NCBI GenBank assembly: GCA_033239525.1
Contig: BSYO01000004.1
Location: 24,528,037 to 24,592,036 of the forward strand
Direction: 5' to 3'
Source of the DNA: Nepenthes gracilis
Lineage: Eukaryota > Streptophyta > Magnoliopsida > Caryophyllales > Nepenthaceae
DNA length: 64,000 nt
Positions 48,301-57,923 of the stretch are shown here, piece after piece; positions within the stretch are counted from its first letter, which is position 1; each line of letters opens with the position of its first letter. Made by a program: the position numbers and the translations under genes. The notes under the pieces were generated by a model. It was not told where the DNA came from. It saw only the letters and a program-made list of their open reading frames with translations, and ran no database searches.

Positions 48301-51300
48301 TTTTTGCCCATATCCTGATTCCGTTTTTGTTATGAATAGAAAGGGAGAAGATGAAAAAGGAGAGCAGTTGAGGCACGAACGAAGAGGAGGGAGAAGAGAA
48401 GAGGAAAAGAGGAAATCACTCGTTCCGATCCACTCCATGTAAAAATAACGGTAGATCGGGCTCAGGTAAGTGTACTTCAGACGCTGTTTTTCGTTTTTAC
48501 CGATTCCTTTTGTTTTAAAGTTGATGAAAATGCTCTAAAATGTTGTTGTTGCATGATTAAAGTAAATAAAGCATGTTTCCTTCGATTGTTCGGTTAGATT
48601 TTGTGTTTACCCATATTTATTACAAGTTTTGGCTTCGATTTCATGAATGAGTATGAAATTAGAGTTCGATTTTGTCCCGGAAGCTTGTGATGAAACCCTA
48701 ACTCGAAAATATTGGAGATTTTTAGTTAAATTGCATGATTTAGTATATGTGTATGGATATATGGCATTAATTACATGAATAAACACATGTTTAGTAACCA
48801 ATTTGAGTCCGGAAGTTGAAGCGAAGCCCTAGGTACGAAAATGAATGGGTTTTAATGATTTTTAAGCGTAGCTCTTGTTAAACAAAAGTTAATTGGCACT
48901 GAAATGAAGCCCCCGGTATAATTTGTTTTTGAAAATCTTGCACGGACTTATACCGATAAATTTCCATGCACTTTTGAAGTAAAACTGAAGGAGTTTTTAG
49001 ACCGTTATTGTATGTTTTGAACGTTCTGAAGTCAGCTGAAAGAAAATTGTGAAACTCTGATTATGAAAGAGGGTTTTCAATAAAGAAGTTATTTCTGACA
49101 CTGTTATTTAGGACCCGAACTGATTACAGTCAAGTTAGGTTCTCCGGCATGTCTTAGAACTTTACGATAGTGATCGAGGATAACTCTATCCATTGAGCTA
49201 TATATGGTCCGCCCTTCCTCGGGGTGTTACGGTCAAGAGGAAAGTTTCTGTTTCTGGCGGACCTTCGGGTGGCACACCGTACTGTTCCCGTGAGATGGGA
49301 TCTTCTGTCACTGTTTCTGGCCTTTGATTGTGTGGAGTGAACACAATCTATCCTCGATCATTCGCCCCCTCAACTAGTAGGGTCCGTTACCGCTCTGTTT
49401 TGTTACCGTTCTATTCTGTACCACCGTTACCGTACTAATTTCTATTCTGTACCGATTACTGTACTGTTCTGAATAAAAGAGAAGTTTCTGACTCTGCTTT
49501 CTGAATTATACTAATTACTGATTACAGATTTCTGATTACTGATTTTTGATTTCTGAGTTTAATATCGTCAAGTATGCTTTCTCTATTTCCTAGATTATAT
49601 TCTGCTTAACCGTTCTATTTCTGCATAGATTCACGACTGTTTTGCATCGTTGTTTTACTGCATATATGCATGTATCTTGTTGGGCCCCGACTCACTGTTT
49701 TATTATTTTTTCCCCTCCAGATGAGACAGTAGAGTTAGTGCCCGATGAGAAAGAGTAACAGAAGGAAATTCTTGAAGACTTTTAAGGACCTAAAGCATTT
49801 TGGAGCTATTTTGGGAGAACCAATTGATGTAAAGACTTGACTGGACATGTAATTTTGTATATGGGTCATGTATCTATGGATATTCATGCACATGTGGGTT
49901 TTGTATAGAATGCATATGATGTATGTGATGGTAAAAAGGAAAAACTATACTTCTGCAGGTTAATAGTTTAGCTTCCACTCTAAACTTTTGGATATATTGT
50001 ACAGGTCTTAGATGGCATCTCGTTATTGAACTGTTAGTGTAGTTAATGATTTTATAGATTTACGCCATGGATGGCACATGTGATCCTGTGTATGCGTGTT
50101 GTAGGAAGAATTGTGGTATAATTGATAATTGTGTGCTTGTACTAATTGGTTATACAGGTTCCGTACAGGTTGTATTTTGGGGTTTTTATCCAGTTACAAA
50201 GGAGACTCTGCCGAAATTTCTACAGAAGTTTAACCTTATATTTTGGTCCTAAAATCCTGTTTCTGTCTTAACGGAAGTTTCTGAAGAAAAAATATATATA
50301 TCCGTTCCATCACAGTCCTGATTCTACAAGTCCTTGGTTCTTGAATTTCCAAAGATTCAAACATTGTTGTTCATTTTCTATTCCGCAGGTTTTGGATACT
50401 ACACTACAGACCCAGAGATTCTGCTGATACAACTCTTGAATATTCTTTTACTTGATTCTGGCTTTCTGAAATCTTATATTTGAACCCTTCAGTCTACATT
50501 TATTATAGTTTTCCATGTCCTGCTGAAATTTACATATCAAAACAAAGGTAATTCTTGCGTACATTTTTCTTACTCATGGCCACCAGAAAGCACGAATAAA
50601 AATTGCTACAATCCCAGCAAGACACCAATGCACAAATATTACAACTTCATCAAGACGCCAATGCACAGATACCACTCCAAGAGCAGATGACTTTACCACC
50701 TGTTGAAATTAACAATAAAAGAAAACGACAAATTTGAGATTCTCATTGGCCCGATGCAGAATAACAAACATAAACACAAGGACATAATATGCCAGCAATA
50801 AGGACCAAAAACCAGGAACTTACTTTGTCAACATTGAGCCAGATATTCAGTCTGGACTCCCAAATCAAAAGCTTACAGAACCTCATTACAGAAATTCAAC
50901 ACCATGTTGCTCAAATTTGATTTCCCCTCATTTTCTGGTACAAACCCAATACATTGGATCCGCAAATGTAACTAAATCTTCTCTCACATTTCAGAAAATC
51001 AGAAAATGTTGATGATACCTACGTTTCTAGAGGGTAAAGCTGACACATGGCCCACAGATATATCATAAAACATGATGTAACATGGGAAATAATCCAAGAA
51101 GCTGTTTCCCATATATTTGGAGACAGATCCTTTATAGACATATGGAAGAATTGGAAATGCTTCATTAGAATGAATCTGTGGAGATGGAGATGTATCAAGA
51201 ATAATTTGTGAGTTAAGATCCCTCATACTCAACCTAAACCCATATCTACCCAAGGCTTATTTCATTTCCAATTTCCTTAGTAGCCTTAAACCAGAACGCA

Positions 51301-54300
51301 GACCAATAGTAAAGCTTCTTAAACCTTTCACTTTGCATCAAGCTTTTAAGATGGAGAGATTACAAGAATATTTTTTCAACCAGTTTCATAACAATCACCA
51401 ATTGCAGTCCAACCCTTCACAAACCTGCCTCCACCAATAGTTCCATATATACTTCCACTCATAAATTAATAAAAATGTATCATGGCCATCACAAACATAA
51501 CCACACACTAACCTATAAACCATTGAACAAAAAGGAACCCTTGGCCTTTGTAATAAATGTGGTGACAAAGGCAAAGTAACACAATTGAAGGCCATTTTGG
51601 CCACTGCTGATGTTAATGACTACAAGCATGAAACAGAGATAGAAAAGTCCTCTCATCAAGGGTATGCCAAGGACTAGTAATAGTATGCAGAATTTCATTC
51701 CCTTCATCCTTGAGGACAAGGATGCTTTCAAGGGGGCGTATTGTCATGAAATACAATTCCTTTTGCATTAGGCCAATAGCAGCATCAATAATCATGGCAA
51801 CATCAGCAAGGCAATTCAGCATTGAGGAAGATTAACAGCAAACAAATTGGCATTGATCTGGCTGAAGTAACATGCAGCAAATATTGCACCAATAGAATGG
51901 GCAACGATGCAGAACTGAAGTAGTTACCATTAGTTAAGATGTTAGTTAGAAAGAGTAATAAATTTCAAAGAATGAATTAGTTGTTGTAGGTAGTTGCACA
52001 GTTGCTACTAGATAAACAGTCTATAATTACTCCAACAAATGTAGAATTCAGGGATGCTAATGATATGAATTGAATACGAGTTTATTGGCTGATTCTTTCT
52101 CATCCTAGTCTACTTTATCATCTTTTAGTTTGAAATACCTCATCTCCTTCTCTGCTCATCTGATTTCTCATCTGCATTTTGTTTGGTCGTCCCTCTTCTC
52201 CCCTTTCTTTCACTCTTACTACTGAATTGATTTAGCTAATGGAGATGAAAGACTATTCCATCACATATCATCCAATGACATCTAGCATGGATACATGATG
52301 TAGGATGTCCACCGGACTAAATCCTAGAGTTACGAAATTGGAGGATGATTTTGTGGGGTGTCTTTTAGGTTTTAATAGAGGGAATTAGATCTGGACTTTG
52401 GGGAATTAGTGTAATTCTGAAATAAAGAGGGGGGGGGAGCAAAATAATCTAGTAGGATCACCCTACAATTCTCTGACACAAAAACTGATGTAGAACAGCT
52501 TGTGATTCAAAATAACTGGATTTTTATGAGGTCTCTTTAGGGTTTAAATGTGAGGAGCAGATCTGAAGCATAGGTTTTATGAGTTGGAACTACAGGAGCA
52601 ATAGAAAGAAATTTGAGAACAACAAAAAAGAATGCACGTTTCTGTTAGATTGGTAAAAAAGAAGAGAACAACAAAAAAGAATCCACCGGGCTATATTGCA
52701 TGCAAAGGATTCCAACTTCACTACAGTGGGTAAAAAATCAAAACAATCGCAATTTTTTGCTCTGCAAATCCTCTTCCAAGTTGACTTGCCAAAAACCAAG
52801 CAATATCTTGTTAGGTCGTGGCTTCCCCTATATGACCTTAAATAGAACAAAATGGGGACTTAGTTCAAGAGACTTCCCTCATTGTAGGCGATGGGGAGGG
52901 CCAGAGCAGACAACCTTATCTTGCATTGTAGAGATTTTGTTTGTATTAGTTGAATCCAAGAGCTCTAAGGCTCCAGGTCAAAAAAGAAAACTTTATCATT
53001 GCACCAAGGCTCACCCAAAAAAGGTTAAATAGAACACAAGAAAGATATCCAAACCACCTCCGACCCAATATCCACTCACTCACGGGGAAAAAAAATTGAA
53101 ATGGAAATACATAGATGTGCTTGTAGAATCATGCACATAAGAACCTCCTACAATCATCTCAACATATTTGTCCTAAGTAGCCCCACTCCAAGAGGCATAT
53201 CTTATGATAAAATATATATATATATATATAAGCCACTTAAAACCAAGATTATGTATAAGAAGTGATTTTTTTTAATCAAAATGCAGAGTTGCATCATGCA
53301 AGAGAACTTGACATAAGTTTACATGGATATGATAATCTATGTGTGCATGGAAATTCAATAATGTATGTCTGATAAAAAGGAGAGCACAGTGCACGAGGGT
53401 CTCATGTCACTTAGGAAGGTCTAATCTATATAGGCTTATCCTTTTCTTGTAGAAAGGCTATTTTAGTGGTTTGACTCCATGATCTCTATATCACAATGGA
53501 GCAACCTTACAATTATATACGAAAGAAAAGAATGCATGTTTGAGTGCACACATAAAATCAAGTACAATTAATTGGTAAACCATGTGTAAATATAAATTCA
53601 AGTATGCATGTCAAAGTATAAAATGAACAGAACGCACCCAACCACCACCACCCTCCAATGAAGAAGAATGAGGCTCATCCATTGGGTAAACAGTATTCTT
53701 TGGAACTACAGCAGCTGGTATAGAAGATGCCAAATCCAGCAGGAGTTCTCACCTTAGAGGAAGCCTTTGAACTAGCACTTCCCTTGATTGAACCAGAGTG
53801 GATTGCCTTGTTTTTATATTTTACCAATGAAGTCAGATTCTTTAAAGTGGCAGAAACTGCAACAGCACTTATAAGGCATACGGCAGGGGTAGCAACTAGG
53901 ATCAAACGAACCATAACCCCAGCAAAATACATGCTTGTCAGACCATACATAACAAGAAAAATTGTAGCGTCTGACAGCCGCTTGAAGCAGAAATACAAAC
54001 CAGCCGGGAAAAGGAACAGCAGAATATGGAAATCAAACATAAAAGATGACCATGCAGTAGGTTGATGTTCAGAGACTGATGCAATTATTGGAATGTGATC
54101 CTTCGCATAAGTTGGATCCAGCAGAGAATAAAACCGGCCTGTCCATGGAGATATGAACCCAGTTGCACTGCCAACTCCCAAAGCAATAGCACCTAGACTA
54201 ATTGCACCGGTAACTGTGATCCCCAAAAAGCTTTCGAACAGTTTTGCATCACTTAGCAGATACTTTACCCAATTCAAGAAGTAGAACACCTGCGTAGATA

Positions 54301-55823
54301 GATGCTTTTAGGTGACATCCAATTTCTTTGCTCACTAAAAATAAAAACACAGGGTATCAAGAAAATTAAATGAGCCATGACCAGTAGTAAGCATCATTGA
54401 TCAGCTTTCTCCATACTTCACTTCTATTTTTTCATGGTAAAATGCAATCAAGTACACACACATCAGCAGCAAATAATAAACAGAGAGAGGACATAAAGAA
54501 AGAAGACAATAAGAGCCGCAAATGTGCGATTGTAGTCACACCTAACCCCCTTAAAAAACATAGCATTTCACCTACTCTGCAAGACTCTCTAAAATATTAT
54601 TTGCTGCTTTTATCTGTTCTTTTATCTTTCTATCAGTTTCTCTCCAATACTAAAGTGCAGGAGCATTAAAGAAACAGGATGGATGTCATAGGATCATCCA
54701 AGTCTCTATACATAATCAATTCCAGCTCAAGCATAATAACACCAGAATACAATACTCCAAACCACGTGAGATTGCATGCGTCTTGCTTAGTATCATGGTG
54801 TCATTAGCAGCATGGCATAGCATGTCATTTGGCAATAAGAGATAGATAGCATAGCAGGCAACTAAAATATCACTTTCAAATGAGAAGGAATACCTGAATC
54901 AGGAAAAACACACCCATTGCAGCCATATGCTCACCAGACTGCACATGCTGAAATCCCACAAATCGAATTTGCATAGCAAGCAACATCCCCAACACATACA
55001 TACAATTGTAAGCAACATATAACCTCATTGAATACCTACCCGTGATCAAGAGCACTAACACATACAAAGGTATCAAATTGATGATAAACACATACCCTCC
55101 CCAAGCAGAAACCATATAGAAGTACCCAAAGGCCGATGCTAGCGCCCACGCCAACGACCCAGTATTAACAGCCTTAACAAACAGATAAAATGTAAGCAAC
55201 AGAGCAAAAATGGCTACTCCCTCGTTATCATAAGACCCAGCAACCGATCGCGAGATGTAGCCAGGGCAAATCGCAATCAATGCCGCAGCCACGAGCCCGG
55301 CCCCTGTGTCCCAAATCTCTTTCCCAAAGAAATAAGCAACAATCGTAGTGTTGGATGCAAAGAAAGGAGCAGTTAACACACAGACTTCGCGAATGTGAAC
55401 AAAGAACCGAAAAAATCTCAAACCCCAGTAAAGGAGAGCAGCGGTGACCATGAGACCGGGGAAGAGAGTCCCACCAATGATACGTCCGAGTGGATACCAA
55501 CTCTCGGAATCAAACCAGTTCCAGAACTCGTAGAATCCTTTCTCAGTCAAGAATAGAGTGGTTCGGTAATTAAAGTAAGGGTCAAACTCGTGGATCATGC
55601 TCTCGTATCGAAGAACGCTAAAGAGCCTAGTGATGAACGCAAGTACGTAGACCAGGCATAGAATAGCGACTCGAATTAGGAGCTCTTGCTGCTTGGTTTT
55701 CAGTTTAATGGTTTTGAGAGAGAAATTTGAGGTGTTGAAGACGGTATCGGTGGTTTTTGACGCCGTCTTCGCTTTTGGATCTTGAGGTTTTATTCCATTC
55801 ACGGCGTCGATTTTGGTTCCCAT
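39249..55823 (-). CDS. STT3B: Oligosaccharyltransferase catalytic subunit STT3B (six exons)
   Basis: Exons, in order: 55823-54894, 54289-53753, 46360-45906, 45786-45664, 42355-42296, 39378-39249, joining to 744 codons with GT-AG borders at every intron. The product transfers the lipid-linked glycan to Asn-X-Ser/Thr of nascent proteins in the ER lumen. It is a polytopic membrane protein. Family motifs are all present: the FDPYFNYR acidic site (D81), SYDNE (199-201), SVSEHQ (381-386), the catalytic WWDYG (571-575), and the DDINK box (637-641). The N-terminal [16 protein letters not shown] and [16 protein letters not shown] identify the plant STT3B rather than STT3A type; length is close to the usual 735-745. 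The start has context ACCATGG. Introns 2, 4 and 5 are 7.4, 3.3 and 2.9 kb, swollen by transposons, yet the reading frame is intact. Confidence 0.97.
39379..42295 (-). other. STT3B intron 5 contents
   Basis: A 2.9-kb GT-AG intron. It contains a TATCGG/CCGATA-rich patch at about 39530-39600, a purine- and CpG-richer block with LTR-promoter flavour at about 40250-40560 (CGATATAAAAATGCG near 40424), and a LINE fragment at about 41320-41500. Short plus-strand frames within it are transposon scraps, not exons. Confidence 0.6.
41320..41500 (+). pseudogene. LINE ORF2 C-terminal scrap
   Basis: With one frameshift the plus strand reads [21 protein letters not shown] followed by [20 protein letters not shown]. 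Plant LINE polyproteins have a GDG..I..W.DPWL block and then a FP.LF.L.....VA. block at the zf-RVT end of the reverse transcriptase. The remainder of the LINE was not located. Confidence 0.5.
42296..42355 (-). CDS. STT3B: STT3B exon 5
   Basis: A 60-bp exon between ATCAG|GTACAAAC and CCTGG|GTAAGT. With the flanking bases it reads [20 protein letters not shown], the conserved segment between the DK motif and the C-terminus. Confidence 0.95.
42356..45663 (-). other. STT3B intron 4 contents
   Basis: A 3.3-kb intron. At 43330-43560 it holds a run of imperfect GATAT/TATCG motifs (GATATTG, TATCGTATATATAT, GCGATATAACG) related to the patch at 39530. A short tract at 43680-43760 has a tRNA-like GTTCAATCCC box but no clear SINE structure. 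Otherwise it is featureless. Confidence 0.5.
45664..45786 (-). CDS. STT3B: STT3B exon 4
   Basis: 123 bp after a 119-bp intron. It begins after GCTAG and reads [17 protein letters not shown], then [17 protein letters not shown] and LNCL, ending CTAAT|GTGAGT (phase 2). It is too short to stand out as an open frame, but matches STT3 proteins throughout. Confidence 0.95.
45906..46360 (-). CDS. STT3B: STT3B exon 3 (catalytic WWDYG exon)
   Basis: Codons 490-640 plus two bases of 641. It starts after TATACAG ([11 protein letters not shown]) and ends AACAA|GTACGT. It encodes the start of the lumenal C-terminal domain: [26 protein letters not shown], two NNT-type sequons, and the SSDDIN part of the DK motif. 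Confidence 0.96.
47398..47894 (+). repeat. 5' LTR of the intron-2 Gypsy element
   Basis: 497 bp, ending CCATCACA before the primer-binding site. The first dinucleotide reads TC instead of TG. It aligns in order with 51742-52265. Confidence 0.8.
47972..50314 (+). repeat. Solo LTR, family A copy 4 (2,343 bp)
   Basis: It starts TGTGAGGCCCCAG and ends TCCGTTCCATCACA, with flanks GTTCT (47967-47971) and GTCCT (50315-50319), one mismatch. A GC-rich block at 48110-48300 holds repeated GCTCGAGCG/GCGCTCAA words. A donor-like CAG|GTAAGTG lies at 48466 and an acceptor-like CCCCTCCAG|ATGAGAC at 49720, 1,255 bp apart. GGTCCGCCCTTCCTCGGGGT at about 49208 is nearly repeated on the minus strand at about 63740-63770 in copy 6. 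Confidence 0.83.
50880..51640 (+). pseudogene. Gypsy gag remnant
   Basis: The plus strand reads [19 protein letters not shown], then [13 protein letters not shown], typical of the retrotransposon gag core. At about 51265-51350 [17 protein letters not shown] and [14 protein letters not shown] follow the family's gag spacer. At about 51540 [11 protein letters not shown] is a zinc-knuckle start. Stops interrupt every block. It ends shortly before the polypurine tract, so pol has been deleted. Confidence 0.72.
51742..52265 (+). repeat. 3' LTR of the intron-2 Gypsy element
   Basis: 524 bp from TGTCATGAAATAC to CCATCACA, preceded by a purine tract (CAAGGGGGCG). Confidence 0.82.
53212..53230. repeat. 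(TA)n microsatellite
   Basis: Nineteen bases of alternating T and A in STT3B intron 2. Confidence 0.85.
53753..54289 (-). CDS. STT3B: STT3B exon 2
   Basis: Codons 311-489, from ACGCAG|GTGTTCTAC ([10 protein letters not shown]) to TCTAAG|GTGAGA (KASSK). It includes [19 protein letters not shown], the [10 protein letters not shown] loop, and the last hydrophobic helices before the lumenal domain. Both borders are phase 0. Confidence 0.96.
54894..55823 (-). CDS. STT3B: STT3B exon 1
   Basis: Codons 1-310. It starts [10 protein letters not shown] and ends GVFFLIQ at a CAG|GTATTC donor (phase 0). It carries the first transmembrane segments, FDPYFNYR and the SYDNE motif. Reading past the donor gives VFLLI and a stop, showing where splicing is needed. 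Confidence 0.96.
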
Positions 55824-56253
55824 GGTTACGAGTTTGCAAAGTGAAGGTGGTCGGGAAGTGGAGGCCGATGCAGTATCCGGTATCGAAATAGAGAAGTTAA
55901 TTTAGTTGGGCATACTTGGAATCACGGGTTTCCATGGATTCGATTAGATGGTTTTCCTTCCTCTGCCTTTTTTATCTCGCGAAAGACAACGGGGATGTCC
56001 GGTGTGCAAAAACCCTAGTAGTAGTCGGAGAAGGTAGTACCGGAGTAAATGATCGACCTTACCACGCCCGGGTCCGAGGGGCATCGTCCATTTTGGGCCG
56101 TCCCATCGGAACAAGACGGCCCACGTATTTATTATCTTAAATTTAATATTATCCACCTGATTTTAAATTTAATTAAATGATTAAAATTATCCTACCAATT
56201 GTTAATATCACAACGCGGACTGATTACCCTGCCACTAGTCACCCAGACGACTA
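55824..56253 (-). promoter_or_regulatory. STT3B 5' UTR and upstream region
   Basis: Moderately GC-rich sequence just before the start codon, with no TATA box I could place with confidence. It is cut off at about 56254 by the LTR of the next retrotransposon, so the promoter probably lies within about 430 bp. Confidence 0.4.
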
Positions 56254-57352
56254 TGTTGCCAAAATTGTAGCCATGCTAAGTGATATGTCCTGAAATTAAA
56301 TTTTAAATGGGTTTAGATTAAATCGATCGTTGAATTTGATTTTGTTTGTCGAGTCTGAATCCTACATATCGCTACAACAAATAAGAAATCAAGTGCCACG
56401 CGGAATGTTGTCCAACCGAAAATATTTCGACATTTAAATTAGTAAACAGCCTTCGAATTAAGAAAGCTATGACAAAAATGATAAATAATGAGAAGTGTAA
56501 AGAGTGTTTGTGACGGTGGCTGGCTCTCATCATGAGAGGGTTTTTGTGGCTTGAGAGAAGCGTTAGCTTCTAAAATTATGTTATCAGGGAACGTAGTGAT
56601 AGAGAGAGTCGGTGTTCAGTAAGTGTGAGAGCTTGTGAGAACATTGTTTGAGCTTATAAGGGATTCTTCGCAGAAAAGAAAGTGTGGGGGCTTATACGAG
56701 TGCTGTGTAAGCTTATGAGAACTTTTATACTAAAATGAGAGCGTGCTCTGGAGTGAGGACTCCATGGACTTTTATAGCTGAGATACTGGGCATCCTTCCT
56801 TAAGTAGGAATGTTTGATTCCCGCGCCCTCGTGGATTGACTTTCTTTCTTCACGTGGGGCTTTAATGGCGGTAACGGCTCCTTGAGTAGATTGTCTTCCT
56901 TATATATTTTATAATTTACTAGGGTTTGCTGCAAATAAGAGAGATATTCTAGCGCTTTTCTCATTGGATGTACACTGAACCTGTTAGTGACCGTTACAAC
57001 AAAGATTGACTTTATGGGAGAGCACGAAATCAAGGGAGAAGACCGTTGTTAGTTGAGGACGAAAGTGTGGGCCAAACTGGGCTGGGCCCACGTGAGGCTT
57101 TCACTTGGGCCAACCTACTGTGGTGTTTCCAATCAACAGAAATTGACCATTTCTGTGAGCCAGTTGCCCGTCCTATTGTCAGTCTTAGCAGGTCTCTTTT
57201 GCTTTTCGTCCGATCAATGGCTTGTATTAGCCGTCCAGGCACATATATGGGCCTTTGTGGATTTGGGTCATTTCTCTTTCTTGGGCCAGCCAACTAAGGA
57301 CGTACCCATCACTAGCTCCTCATGCTGGTGGTCTAAATACTTACCCCCAACA
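56254..57352 (-). repeat. LTR of the second Tat-like element (about 1.1 kb)
   Basis: On the minus strand it runs from TGTTGGGGGTAAGTATTTAG to ATTTTGGCAACA. A good TATA box (CTATAAAAG, about 56769-56778) lies roughly 580 bp in. No second copy or target duplication is available within the window, so the boundaries rest on the TG...CA ends and the CAACA style shared with the other Tat-type LTRs. Confidence 0.55.
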
Positions 57353-57389
57353 TGTTCATGATGGGTTACGTGACTTGGTGTCTGTCAAG

Positions 57390-57645
57390 ATTCGCTGCTC
57401 TGGAAAAGGAAACATTGATCGGATCTATTGACCATCTCAGACAAAATCTGGTGGACTCTTGTTAAAGGAGTTGACCAGATTCGTTAACTGTCTAGGCCAA
57501 AATTCAGAGAACCATTGAAGGGAACGTCGATCGGATTCGTTGACCGTCTAGGCCAAATTTCGAAGAATCGCTGAAAGGAACATTGACCGAATTTGTTGAT
57601 CGTCCAAGCCAAAATTCGGAAAACTTGTGGGAGTTGGAGCGACGC
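57390..57645 (+). repeat. Tandem repeats, about 56-bp unit, ~4 copies
   Basis: The TTGACCGTCTAGGCCAAAATT-type core recurs near 57425, 57481, 57538 and 57593. Spacing is 55-57 bp. It takes the same place as the 83-bp repeats of the other Tat element. Confidence 0.75.
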
Positions 57646-57923
57646 GCTATCGTCATCCGTTCTATCAGATGAAAAGGTGGCCACGTGTTTGTACACGGTG
57701 AATTCAATATCCCGATAATTAATACTCCTGAGGATCTGATTCGACTATGCCCGTTCAATAAACGACACGTGGTAGCAATGATGGTGCACATTTACGAAAC
57801 GGTTAATTTAACTGGCGTTCACACTGCCCTTTAACTTGTCTGTCCGTTTCACTTTTAAATTTTCCACACTTTCCTTCATCTTCCCAGAGTGAAAAAGTGT
57901 TTCACTTTCCTCCTTTCATTCCC

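Larger units (their letters stand above)
47398..52265 (+). mobile_element. Chromovirus-like Ty3/Gypsy element, internally deleted, in STT3B intron 2
   Basis: LTRs at 47398-47894 and 51742-52265 share TCATGAAATACA starts, GCACCAATAGAATGGGCAAC, and GACTATTCCATCACA-type ends. The flanks TTTCA and TATCA match in 4 of 5 bases. After the left LTR comes TGATATGAGAG, a decayed TGGTATCAGAG primer-binding site, and before the right LTR TTCAAGGGGGCG, a polypurine tract. Between them is gag-like sequence only. A family A solo LTR (47972-50314) sits in the leader. The element lies antisense to STT3B. Confidence 0.82.
46361..53752 (-). other. STT3B intron 2 contents
   Basis: A 7.4-kb intron. Its core is the retrotransposon at 47398-52265 with a nested solo LTR. 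46930-47390 has a TGGAATATTCTAGAA-rich segment that resembles a copia LTR, but its ends were not resolved. 52266-53750 shows only non-coding DNA and a (TA)n run at 53212-53230. Confidence 0.6.

Noticed and set aside
53727..54065. A 112-codon plus-strand frame
   Set aside because: It is the shadow of STT3B exon 2, which has exact splice borders and family motifs on the minus strand.
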